A DNA stretch of 64,000 nt, taken from the NCBI RefSeq assembly GCF_018119405.1, contig NZ_JAGPWC010000006.1, positions 59,818-123,817 on the forward strand, in the 5' to 3' direction. Positions 9,272-16,899 of the stretch are shown piece after piece. Within the stretch, counting starts at the first letter, position 1. Each line of letters opens with the position of its first letter. This DNA is from Massilia sp. ST3. Its GTDB lineage: Bacteria > Pseudomonadota > Gammaproteobacteria > Burkholderiales > Burkholderiaceae_D. Both the position numbers and the translations under genes were made by a program. The notes under the pieces were generated by a model. That model ran no database searches, was not told where the DNA came from, and saw only the letters and a program-made list of their open reading frames with translations.

Positions 9272-10996
9272 CTATTCGTTGGTGCAGCCGAGCACTTCCT
9301 CGAGGCTGGTCAGTCCTTGTTTCACTTTCATCAGGCCCGAGCGGCGCAGCGAGTTCACGCCTTCCTTCTCGGCCTGCTCGGCGATCTGCATCGCGTTGCC
9401 GTGCGCCAGGATCAAGGCTTCGATGGCCGGGGAGATCGGCATGATCTGGTAGATGCCGACCCGGCCCTTGTAGCCGGAACCCAGGCAGCGGTCGCAGCCG
9501 ACCGGGCCGTAGGGTTTCCAGGCGCCGTCGATGTCGTGCTCGCGGAAGCCCGCCGCCAGCAGGGCGTCGTGACCGATCTCGATCGGCTGCTTGCAGGTGC
9601 ACAGGCGGCGCGCCAGGCGCTGCGCGGTAATCAGGATCACCGACGAGGCGATGTTGAAGGGCGCCACGCCCATGTTCATCAGGCGTGTCAGGGTCGAAGG
9701 GGCATCGTTGGTGTGCAGGGTCGAGAACACCATGTGGCCGGTCTGCGCGGCCTTGATCGCGATGTCGGCGGTCTCCAGGTCGCGGATCTCGCCGACCATG
9801 ATGATGTCAGGATCCTGGCGCAGGAAGGACTTCAGGGCCACCGGGAAGGTCAGGCCGGCCTTGTCGTTGACGTTGACCTGGTTCACGCCCGGCAGGTTGA
9901 TCTCGGCCGGGTCTTCCGCGGTCGAGATGTTGATGCCCGGCTTGTTCAGCAGGTTCAGGCAGCTGTACAGCGACACGGTCTTGCCGGAACCGGTCGGGCC
10001 GGTGACCAGCACCATGCCGTAGGGGCGCGTAATGGCGTCCAGCAGCAGCGCCTTCTGGTCCGGATCGTAGCCGAGCGAGTCGATGCCCATCTGCGCCTGG
10101 GTGGCGTCGAGGATACGCATGACCGTCTTCTCGCCGAACAGGGTGGGCAAGGTGCTGACGCGGAAATCGATGGTGCGGGTCGGCGACAGGATCAGGCGCA
10201 TGCGGCCGTCCTGGGGCACACGCTTTTCCGCGATGTCCAGGCGCGCCAGCACCTTGATGCGCGACACCAGCTTTTCGCGGATCGACAGGGGCGGGGTGGC
10301 GTGGTCGCGCAGCACCCCGTCCACGCGCATGCGGATCCGGTAGAACTTCTCGAAGGGCTCGAAGTGGATGTCCGAGGCGCCGATCTGCACCGCGTCCATC
10401 AGGATCTTGTTCAGGAAGCGCACGATCGGCGCGTCCTCGACTTCGTTGGCGGTGTCGACCGCGGCCACCGGCGCGTCTTCTTCCGCGAACTCGATGTCGG
10501 CGTCCTCGCCGGCCAGTTCGTTCAGGCTTTGCTCGGCGCTCTTGGACAGGCTGGCGAGCAGGGCCAGCAGGGCGTCGTGGGGAACGATCACCGGCTCGAC
10601 CGAGGCTTCGCTCTGGAACTTGATCTGGTCCAGGGCCTGGTTGTTGGTCGGGTCGGACAGGGCCACCGACATCTTGTTGCCGCGCTTGGCCAGGGCGATC
10701 ACGCGCTGCGCCTGCATCAGCTTGCCGTCGATGGCGCTGGCCGGCAGCGATTCAAGCGCGAAAGCCGACAGGTCGAACAGGGGATAGCCGAAGGTCTCGG
10801 AACAGAACACGGCCAGCGCGCCGGCGTCGATCGCGCCGCTGGCGAGCAGGGCGTCGATGAAGGCGGTCTTGTCGGCGGCGGATTTCTTCTGCAGCGCATC
10901 CGCCTGGGCCATGCTCAGGCGGCCCGCCTGGACCAGCGCGCGCGCCAGCCCGGACAGCGCCGTGCCTGTGGTCGTGTTGGGGAGGACTGCTGCCAT
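9272..10996 (-). CDS. pilB: Type IV pilus assembly ATPase PilB
   Basis: 574 residues. An N-terminal GspE/MshEN domain is followed by the secretion ATPase core with Walker A TGPTGSGKT (about residues 331-339), an Asp box (STAEDPAE) and a Walker-B-like region (DPDIIMVGEIRDLETA). Near the C-terminus are the two CxxC-type pairs LCTCKQP and CDRCLGSGYKGR (about 463-500) that bind zinc in GspE/PilB proteins. PilB hydrolyses ATP to drive pilus extension through PilC. It is the first gene of the pilBC pair; the ATG at 10996 is followed downstream by pilC after 7 bases. Confidence 0.96.
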   Translation of the reverse strand: MAAVLPNTTTGTALSGLARALVQAGRLSMAQADALQKKSAADKTAFIDALLASGAIDAGALAVFCSETFGYPLFDLSAFALESLPASAIDGKLMQAQRVIALAKRGNKMSVALSDPTNNQALDQIKFQSEASVEPVIVPHDALLALLASLSKSAEQSLNELAGEDADIEFAEEDAPVAAVDTANEVEDAPIVRFLNKILMDAVQIGASDIHFEPFEKFYRIRMRVDGVLRDHATPPLSIREKLVSRIKVLARLDIAEKRVPQDGRMRLILSPTRTIDFRVSTLPTLFGEKTVMRILDATQAQMGIDSLGYDPDQKALLLDAITRPYGMVLVTGPTGSGKTVSLYSCLNLLNKPGINISTAEDPAEINLPGVNQVNVNDKAGLTFPVALKSFLRQDPDIIMVGEIRDLETADIAIKAAQTGHMVFSTLHTNDAPSTLTRLMNMGVAPFNIASSVILITAQRLARRLCTCKQPIEIGHDALLAAGFREHDIDGAWKPYGPVGCDRCLGSGYKGRVGIYQIMPISPAIEALILAHGNAMQIAEQAEKEGVNSLRRSGLMKVKQGLTSLEEVLGCTNE

Positions 10997-11195
10997 AAGG
11001 AACCGTGCGGAGCCGTGGTTTTAAGGGATGCAATTAAGGGGTGCGACGAGGCCGCCGGGCGGGCGCGACCCACCGGCGGACCTTCTGGATGATGCCTACA
11101 GGCATCAAATTTGTAAAGCATTTGCTGTGCATGAGATGCGTCCGCGCCACGTAGACGAAATGGCACGCCGGGCGGCGCGCCGCGGGCAGGATCGC
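10997..11195 (-). promoter_or_regulatory. Upstream region of pilB
   Basis: 199 bases between the CNNM/CBS exporter stop and pilB. It contains a perfect 6-bp hairpin (GATGCC-TACA-GGCATC, about 11091-11106) next to a short A+T-rich stretch (AAATTTGTAAAGCATTTG) that may hold the pilB promoter. No T-tract follows the hairpin on either strand, so it is not an obvious terminator. Confidence 0.3.
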
Positions 11196-12491
11196 TCAGA
11201 AAGGCAGCAGGCGTCTTGACGCGGCCGGGCGCAGCAGCTTGACGACCTTGATGGCCTGGTTCTGCACCTGCACCACTTCGATCACGCAGGGCCCGATCTT
11301 GAGCGAGATCGGCGCTTCGGGAATGTCCTGCAGCTGCTCCAGCAGCAGGCCGTTGATGGTCTTGGGACCATCCAGGGGCAGGGACAGGCCGAGCTGCTTG
11401 TTGATGTCGCGCAGCGGGGTGCTGCCTTCGAGCAGGCATTCGCCCTTGGCGTTCCAGCCGACCGCGTCGCGCGCGCCGCCCGGCATCGAGGTAGTGAAGT
11501 TGCCGATCATTTCCTCGATGATGTCGTCGAGGGTGACCAGGCCCTGTACTTCGCCGTACTCGTCGACGATGATGCCCATGCGCTCGCGCTGTTCCTGGAA
11601 CTGCTGCAGCTGGTCGAGGGCGCCGGTGTCCTGCGGGATGAAATAGGGTTCGACCAGCAGCTCGCGCAGGTGGTCCTTGCTCAGTTCGTCGGGTTCGCGC
11701 AGCAGGCCGACGGCCTTGCGCACGTGCAGGATGCCGACGATGCGGTTGATCTCGCCCTCGTAGACCGGCAGCTTGTTGTGGTAGCAGGTGGTCAGTTCGT
11801 CGAGGATGACGGCGATCGGCGCGGCCAGGTTGAGGGCTTCGATCTGGGGGCGCGGGGTCATGATGTCGTCGACCGTGACCGATTCCAGGTCGAACAGGTT
11901 GAGCAGGATGCTGCGGTGCTTCTGCGGCACGAAGTTGCCGCTTTCCAGCACGATCGAGCGCAGCTCCTCGGGCGACAGCCGGTTCTGGGGAGCGTCGAGG
12001 CCGGTACGGATGCGGAAGCAGCGCAGCAGGGCGCGCACGAACAGGTTGACGAAGCCCACCGCCGGCTTGGCGAGACGCAGCAGGGCCTGCAGCGGCAGGC
12101 TGGTGGCCATGGCAATCGGTTCCGGATAGGTGGCGCCGACGGTCTTGGGCGCCACTTCGGCGAACACGATCAGCAGGAAGGCGATGAGCGCGGCGGCGGC
12201 CGCGATCACGCTTTCCTCGTCGCCGTACATGTCGATCGCGACCACCGTCACCAGGGCCGCAGCCAAGGCGTTGAGCAGGATGTTGGCGATCAGGACCAGC
12301 GACAGGAAGCGGTCGGTGCGCGCCAGCAGCCAGAGCGCCGTGACGGCGCCGCCGTTGCCGCGTTCGGCCAGGTGGCGCAGGCGATACTTGTTGGACGCCA
12401 TCAGCGCCGTTTCGGCCATGGCGAAGAAGGCGGACAGCAGGATCAGGAGGGCGAGTGCGAGGACGAGCACCCAGAGGGGGATGGTATCCAA
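11196..12491 (-). CDS. HlyC/CorC-family CNNM/CBS transport protein
   Basis: 431 residues. The N-terminal DUF21/CNNM membrane domain has four hydrophobic segments (first at 8-30, then about 65-90, 95-120 and 130-150) and the signature FAEVAPKTVG. Two CBS domains follow (around 210-270, starting at DIMTPRPQIEAL, and 275-330, with GIIVDEYGEVQGLVTLDDI). A C-terminal CorC_HlyC domain ends the protein (about 350-425). Related proteins move or sense magnesium and cobalt at the inner membrane; the old 'haemolysin' label is misleading. It lies upstream of pilB on the same strand, a common order in Oxalobacteraceae, but its link to pili is unproven. Confidence 0.9.
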   Translation of the reverse strand: MDTIPLWVLVLALALLILLSAFFAMAETALMASNKYRLRHLAERGNGGAVTALWLLARTDRFLSLVLIANILLNALAAALVTVVAIDMYGDEESVIAAAAALIAFLLIVFAEVAPKTVGATYPEPIAMATSLPLQALLRLAKPAVGFVNLFVRALLRCFRIRTGLDAPQNRLSPEELRSIVLESGNFVPQKHRSILLNLFDLESVTVDDIMTPRPQIEALNLAAPIAVILDELTTCYHNKLPVYEGEINRIVGILHVRKAVGLLREPDELSKDHLRELLVEPYFIPQDTGALDQLQQFQEQRERMGIIVDEYGEVQGLVTLDDIIEEMIGNFTTSMPGGARDAVGWNAKGECLLEGSTPLRDINKQLGLSLPLDGPKTINGLLLEQLQDIPEAPISLKIGPCVIEVVQVQNQAIKVVKLLRPAASRRLLPF

Positions 12492-12603
12492 GGCTGGCTG
12501 GGGTAGCGGAATGGGGAATTGATTCTAGGGCAAGAGGGGGTGGGGTGCAAGCGGGGGCGCTTCGCGGTTCTGTGCTGGTGGTATGCGACGGACTTGGGCG
12601 GAG

Positions 12604-12644
12604 CAATGCCGGTGGCATTGTTTCGGCCTGCGCGGGGATGACGT
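12604..12644. repeat. REP-like element, degenerate two-hairpin copy
   Basis: A small hairpin CAATGCC-GGT-GGCATTG (12604-12620) is followed by half of the second hairpin, GCGCGGGGATGACGT (12630-12644). The order matches the two-hairpin element at 38788, with the first arm pair changed in a compensating way. Confidence 0.5.
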
Positions 12645-12697
12645 GCTTACGTGCGTGTCCGAAATCGCTGACGTGATATTCAGCTTCCGCCTACCAA

Positions 12698-12729
12698 CGT
12701 CATCCCCGCGAAGGCGGGGACCCAAGTTT
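12698..12729. repeat. REP-like palindrome
   Basis: CGTCATCCCCGCGAAGGCGG followed by GGACCCAAGTTT: the stem CCCCGC/GCGGGG closes on a GAAG-type loop, and the trailing CCCAAGTT is shared with the copies near 26.5, 45.6 and 58.0 kb. This copy is inverted relative to the one at 12604-12644. Confidence 0.75.
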
Positions 12730-12744
12730 CGTCGAGCAGCTGCA

Positions 12745-12770
12745 AAACGAAAAAGCCGCCCGAAGGCGGC
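12745..12770 (-). terminator. Intrinsic terminator of the porin–PstS-like–chemoreceptor operon
   Basis: Read on the minus strand, GCCGCC-TTCG-GGCGGC (12770-12755) is followed by TTTTTCGTTTT. The stable UUCG tetraloop and U-tract are typical. It lies 22 bases beyond the chemoreceptor stop codon. Confidence 0.9.
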
Positions 12771-12791
12771 TTCCACAGAAGACAACCGAAC

Positions 12792-14357
12792 TTAGCGCAA
12801 TGCCAGCCGCTGCTTCCCCACATTCGACGACAGCACCGGCGTATTGCCCAGCTTGAACACCGACAGCGCCCCGGTCAGCTGCCCGGTTTGCTCGGTCAGC
12901 GATTCCGCCGCCGCCGAGGCTTCCTCGACCAGGGCCGAGTTCTGCTGGGTCATCTCGTCGATGCTGGTGATCGCGCGGCCGATGTCCTCGATGCCCGCGC
13001 TCTGGCGTGCGCCGGCGGCGCTGATCTCGGCCATGATGGTCTGCACCTTGCGCACCGATTCCACGATCTGGCCCATGGTCACGCCGGCTTCGTCCACCAG
13101 CGCGCTGCCAGCGTTCACCTTCGCCACCGAGTCGCCGATCAGTTCCTTGATCTCCTTGGCCGCCGCGGCGCTGCGCTGGGCCAGGTTGCGCACCTCGCCC
13201 GCCACCACCGCGAAGCCGCGGCCCTGTTCGCCCGCACGCGCCGCTTCCACGGCGGCGTTCAGCGCCAGGATGTTGGTCTGGAAGGCGATGCCGTCGATGA
13301 CCGAGATGATCTCGACGATCTTGTTGGCCGAGGTGTTGATGTCGCCCATCGTGCTCACCACGCCGCCGACCACCTTGCCGCCGCGGGTGGCGATGCTGGT
13401 CGCCGATTCCACCAGCGAATTCGCTTCGGTCGCGTTCATCGCGTTCTGGCGCACGGCGCCGGTCAGTTCTTCCATCGCACGGGTGGTGCGGTCCAGGCTC
13501 GAAGCCTGCGATTCGGTACGGCGCGCCAGGTCGGCGTTGCCGGTCGCGATCTCGCCGCTGGCGCTGGCGATGGTGTCGGCCGAGGTCTTGATCTCCGCCA
13601 CCAGGGTCGCCAGGCGGGCGCGCATTTCCTTCAGCGCCACCAGCAGGCTGGCGTTGTCGCCGGCGTCCGTGCGGATTTCCATCGACAGGTCGCCCGAGGC
13701 GACCGCCTGGGCGATCTCGCGTGCATACTCGGGCTCGCCGCCCAGCTGCTGCCAGATGGTGCGCACCACGAACCACGACACCAGCGCCAGGCAGGCGATC
13801 ACGATCAGCGCGGTGACGATCATCGCACTCAAGACCTTGTTGACGCTTTCCTTGCTGCTCGCGATGCCGGCCGTGAACTGGCGCTTGGCCGCTTCGTTGA
13901 CGGCGGCCAGGTCCTTGTTCAGGGTGGCCAGGGCCGCCTGCATCTTGCCGACCGCGGCCTGCGGGTCGCCTTGCTCCATTTCGAGCATGATGCGGGCCGA
14001 CGACAGGGCGGGTGCGTAATAGGCGTCGAATTCCTTGCCCAGGCGCGTGAAGGTCTCGCGCTGGCCCGGGATCTGGCTGTATTTGTCGAGTTTGCCGCGC
14101 AGCTTGGCGGCGTGTTCGCCGACTTCGGCGATCTTTTCCTTGTCGCCCTCGGCGACGGCGTCCTGCAGGCCGTCGGTGACGGCGGCCACGTCCAGGGACA
14201 AGGCCTTGGAGGCATCGAGCACCGGATAGTCCACGCTCTCGGTGGTGGTGATCGAATCCAGCGCGCCGGTCGCGATCATGGCGCTGGCGCCGGCCCCAAG
14301 GCCGAAGATAATGGCGGAAATGACGGGCAGTGCCCAGATCCTGCGCTTGATGCTCAT
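12792..14357 (-). CDS. Methyl-accepting chemotaxis protein
   Basis: 521 residues with an N-terminal transmembrane helix (about 8-30), a four-helix-bundle-type periplasmic domain (about 40-185), a second membrane helix (about 190-212), a HAMP linker and a cytoplasmic signalling domain. The hairpin tip carries the conserved [20 protein letters not shown] and [19 protein letters not shown] stretches that contact CheW and CheA. There is no C-terminal NWETF-type tether. The gene follows the phosphate-binding-like protein and the porin on the same strand, with 77 bases between it and the former, so it may sense a ligand linked to that binding protein. The ligand cannot be read from the sequence. 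Confidence 0.93.
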   Translation of the reverse strand: MSIKRRIWALPVISAIIFGLGAGASAMIATGALDSITTTESVDYPVLDASKALSLDVAAVTDGLQDAVAEGDKEKIAEVGEHAAKLRGKLDKYSQIPGQRETFTRLGKEFDAYYAPALSSARIMLEMEQGDPQAAVGKMQAALATLNKDLAAVNEAAKRQFTAGIASSKESVNKVLSAMIVTALIVIACLALVSWFVVRTIWQQLGGEPEYAREIAQAVASGDLSMEIRTDAGDNASLLVALKEMRARLATLVAEIKTSADTIASASGEIATGNADLARRTESQASSLDRTTRAMEELTGAVRQNAMNATEANSLVESATSIATRGGKVVGGVVSTMGDINTSANKIVEIISVIDGIAFQTNILALNAAVEAARAGEQGRGFAVVAGEVRNLAQRSAAAAKEIKELIGDSVAKVNAGSALVDEAGVTMGQIVESVRKVQTIMAEISAAGARQSAGIEDIGRAITSIDEMTQQNSALVEEASAAAESLTEQTGQLTGALSVFKLGNTPVLSSNVGKQRLALR

Positions 14358-14434
14358 GCTTGACTCCAGAATGCGTGACCCGCCGCCGGCTCAAACAGGC
14401 CGGCGGCGGGCGGTAACAGCCGAATGCTCCCGGC

Positions 14435-14842
14435 TTATTGGGCGGTGTAGACGACCTTCACGGTCGCATCCACTGCGCTCTTGTCGATATAGCCGATCGC
14501 CTTCGGGTTCGCGGCGAGCGCGGCCTTCACGGCGGCGCTGTCGCCGACTTCCTTCGGCATCGTGGCCTTGCCGGTGAACACCAGCTTCGACCACAGGGCC
14601 TTGGCCTGGGCCGCGTCCTTGTCCGCCACTTTCTTGTAGAACTCGGCGCGGATCGGCGCGGATTCAGCCTGGTCGATCGGGGTCATCGAGGTCGACTTAC
14701 CCAGGAAGAACTGGGCGACCTGTTCCTTGCTCATCGTCGATTCCGCCGCCTTGGCGTTCACCACGACCACCACTTCGGCCAGGGCTGGCGCGGCTGCGCC
14801 GAAGGCCGTTGCCGCGATTGCGGCCAGCATCAGTTTTTTCAT
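14435..14842 (-). CDS. PstS-like periplasmic substrate-binding protein
   Basis: 135 residues with a signal peptide (cleavage near APALA, residues 18-22). It is shorter than full PstS and matches the compact 'phosphate ABC transporter substrate-binding' family (PBP-like): MSKEQVAQFFLGKSTSM, then FYKKVADKDAAQAKALWSKL and the closing NPKAIGYIDKS, where the last phrase is a usual end of that family. No permease or ATPase gene is adjacent, so uptake through an ABC importer is not supported here. Instead it lies between a porin (10-base gap) and a chemoreceptor, which suggests delivery of a ligand for sensing. The substrate is unproven. Confidence 0.8.
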   Translation of the reverse strand: MKKLMLAAIAATAFGAAAPALAEVVVVVNAKAAESTMSKEQVAQFFLGKSTSMTPIDQAESAPIRAEFYKKVADKDAAQAKALWSKLVFTGKATMPKEVGDSAAVKAALAANPKAIGYIDKSAVDATVKVVYTAQ

Positions 14843-14852
14843 CGTCCGCTCC

Positions 14853-16109
14853 TTAGAACACGAAGTCGAGGGCGACGGCGCCCACGGTCACCGGGCCGCT
14901 GAAGCCAGGCTGGACGTTGACGAACAGGCCGGTGCCGTTCTTCGGCTTGACGCGGTCGATCTGCGCCTTCAGGGCCACCGAGCTGGCGAAGTCCCAGCGG
15001 ATGCCGATGCTGTCGGTGGTCTGCTCGCCCTGGCCCACGCCGACGTTCGGCAGGCGGCGCACGCCGGCGCCGAGCGCCTGCATGGTCGGGGTGCAGGCCG
15101 CCGGGTACCCGGCCGGGCAGGCTGCCGGGACGGTGTTGACGATGGCGCTATCGATCTTCAGGGTCGAGTGGGTGTAATAAGGCAGGAACTTGCCGATGCG
15201 GTAGCCACCCATCACGTACCACGAGGTGGTGTCGTTGATGTAGGTCTTGGTCTTGCGCTTGGCGAATTCGGTCTGGACCACGATGTTGTTCCAGTCCATC
15301 GACAGGCCCAGCGAGCTGAAGTGGGCTTGCTTTTCCTTGGCTTCGATCTCGGCGGCCAGCGGAGCCAGCGTTGGGAAACGGTAGCCGGCGCCGGCGGCGC
15401 GCAGGCCCGCCACCAGGGTGTTCAGGGAGGTCGAGTCTTCGACGCTGACCTTGGCGCGGGCATGGCCGGCGCGCACGATGAACGGACCGTGTTCGGCCGC
15501 CACGTTGATCGCGGCGATGCCCTTGCCCTTGGCGTGGATGTCGCCCGACAGCGGCGACTTGACGCTGCCGTAGGCCAGTTGCGAGGTCAGGGTGGTGTCG
15601 CCGAAGCTGTGCAGCCAGGTGATGTCGGCGCCGTCGATGCTGTTGAACGGCACCTGCGAGTAGATCTCGGCCGGCGGACGCAGCATGGTGTTGGCGTAGC
15701 CGACGTTGCGGTAGTCGGAAATCATGAACACCGGCAGGCCGACACGGCCCACGCGCACGCTCAGGTTGTCGCTGATGCGGGCCTTGGCGAATGCCCAGCC
15801 CAGTTCGGCGCCGAAATGCTCTTCGGCGTCCTTGCGGACCAGCACCTGGCCGGTCAGCGACAGCCAGCTGTTGACCGGCATGTCGGCCTGCAGGCCCAGG
15901 TTCGAATCGACGCCGGTGCGGACGTTGTCCGCGGCGCCGCTGGCCTGGTTCGGACGCACGAATTCTGCGCGCTCTTCATTGGTCCAGGTCACGGCGCCAG
16001 TGCCGAAACCGCTGACTTTGATGGCCGACAGACCGGAGGTCTCCTGTGCGTTCACCGCGGGCATGACCAGCGGGAGTGCCAGCAAGCTGGCGAGAATCTT
16101 CTTGTTCAT
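14853..16109 (-). CDS. Outer-membrane porin-like protein
   Basis: 418 residues from the ATG at 16109 (MNKKILASLLALPLVMPAVNAQ, a clear signal peptide); the longer frame to 16205 would put 32 unlikely residues before it. The mature part alternates polar and hydrophobic residues in beta strands and ends in Phe (VGAVALDFVF), as expected for BAM-assembled barrels. Features such as WLHSFGDTTLTSQLAYG and the YVMGGYRIGKFLPYYTHS strand are typical of proteobacterial porin-like families. It is the first gene of the unit with the PstS-like protein and the chemoreceptor. A candidate Pho box lies upstream, which would fit an anion or phosphate channel, but the specificity is inferred only. Confidence 0.85.
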   Translation of the reverse strand: MNKKILASLLALPLVMPAVNAQETSGLSAIKVSGFGTGAVTWTNEERAEFVRPNQASGAADNVRTGVDSNLGLQADMPVNSWLSLTGQVLVRKDAEEHFGAELGWAFAKARISDNLSVRVGRVGLPVFMISDYRNVGYANTMLRPPAEIYSQVPFNSIDGADITWLHSFGDTTLTSQLAYGSVKSPLSGDIHAKGKGIAAINVAAEHGPFIVRAGHARAKVSVEDSTSLNTLVAGLRAAGAGYRFPTLAPLAAEIEAKEKQAHFSSLGLSMDWNNIVVQTEFAKRKTKTYINDTTSWYVMGGYRIGKFLPYYTHSTLKIDSAIVNTVPAACPAGYPAACTPTMQALGAGVRRLPNVGVGQGEQTTDSIGIRWDFASSVALKAQIDRVKPKNGTGLFVNVQPGFSGPVTVGAVALDFVF

Positions 16110-16220
16110 AAAGGCTTCGTTACGTGAGCTGCTCGTTGGGAGGGAGGCGCCGACGGCGGGCAGCGAATTGCCGGCGCTGTGAATCTTGGAATTGATTCTA
16201 TCCACGCGGCAATTTTAGCG

Positions 16221-16238
16221 GCAACAGGTTTATGACAA
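16221..16238 (-). promoter_or_regulatory. Candidate Pho box upstream of the porin operon
   Basis: Minus-strand TTGTCATAAACCTGTTGC matches the enterobacterial PhoB site (CTGTCAT-4 bases-CTGTCAT): six of seven positions in the first unit and four of seven in the second, with an A-rich spacer. TTGTCA could also act as a -35 with TAAAAT 15 bases downstream, shorter than ideal. It lies 112 bases before the porin ATG. The match is suggestive rather than strong. Confidence 0.4.
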
Positions 16239-16303
16239 TTGGAGAGATTCCTCTACAATTTGATAACAGAGTTGTTGTGCCTTTGAAACAGAGTCTTGTC
16301 AGT

Positions 16304-16861
16304 TTAGTTCCACCAGTGACAAGTCGACCCCGCTGCGGGCAGGCGCGCCTGCCTGGCCTCGTGCACGATCCCTGCCTGCACGGCCTCTTCGGCGGTAAAT
16401 ATGCGGGCGTTGCCCGTGAGGTTGGCGCGGATGTCGGTTTCGTGCCCCGCTTCGCGGGTGGCCTCGACGAAGATGCTGGCGTAGCGCTCGGCGTCGAAAT
16501 CGAGGCAGTCGCGCCATTCCGACACGCGCGAGTGGTCGGCCGCCACCAGGCTGCCGAAGCCCCAGTGCAGGGGATGGACGAGGAAGCGCGTGCCCGGGCA
16601 GGCATAGCGTTTTTGCCCGGCCAGGAAGATCACCACCCCGACCGATTCGACGCTGCCGATGTTGTGGGTGGTGAGCGGCAGCGGCAGCGACTTGAGGAAG
16701 AAATACAGCGCGAAGCCGGCCGTCATGTTGCCGCCTTCGGTGGACATGTGCAGTTCGATCTCGGTCGCGCCGTTCTGCAGCGCCTGCAGGCAGCAATTGC
16801 GGACGGCGCAGGCGGAACTGTGGTTGATGGGCCCGATGAAATGAACGATGTGCAGCGACAT
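16304..16861 (-). CDS. Solitary ClpP-like serine peptidase
   Basis: 185 residues from the ATG at 16861 (MSLHIVHF); an in-frame ATG at 16903 has less support. The fold pattern is ClpP/crotonase: IELHMSTEGGNMTAGFALYF forms the substrate strand, GSVESVG holds the catalytic serine (Ser73, as in ClpP GxxxSMG) and RFLVHPL holds the histidine (His96). The spacing of 23 is close to the 25 in ClpP. The ending GNARIFTAEEAVQAGIVHE resembles the ClpP 'lsaeEA.eyGlID' segment. No clpX, clpA or trigger-factor gene is nearby, so this is not the housekeeping ClpP. It may be a small self-standing peptidase. Confidence 0.8.
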   Translation of the reverse strand: MSLHIVHFIGPINHSSACAVRNCCLQALQNGATEIELHMSTEGGNMTAGFALYFFLKSLPLPLTTHNIGSVESVGVVIFLAGQKRYACPGTRFLVHPLHWGFGSLVAADHSRVSEWRDCLDFDAERYASIFVEATREAGHETDIRANLTGNARIFTAEEAVQAGIVHEARQARLPAAGSTCHWWN

Positions 16862-16899
16862 GTGCTCTCCCGACGCGGTGGGATCCAGCATAGCAAGTT

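Larger units (their letters stand above)
12492..12791. other. Intergenic region with repeat elements and a terminator
   Basis: 300 bases between the divergent exporter gene and the chemoreceptor stop. No gene is visible. It contains two dispersed palindromic repeats (12604-12644 and 12698-12729, in opposite orientation) and the chemoreceptor terminator (12745-12770). The promoter for the exporter gene must lie near 12500-12540. Confidence 0.5.

Noticed and set aside
9218..11092. A 624-residue plus-strand frame opposite pilB and pilC
   Set aside because: The antisense of pilB and pilC; composition is His/Gln/Arg-rich with no domain. The pilB frame has full motifs.
14435..14842. Naming the small binding protein pstS
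   Set aside because: It is less than half the length of PstS and has no pstCAB genes beside it.
16304..16861. Naming the ClpP-like gene clpP
   Set aside because: It lacks the tig-clpX-lon setting and is clearly divergent from the housekeeping protein.
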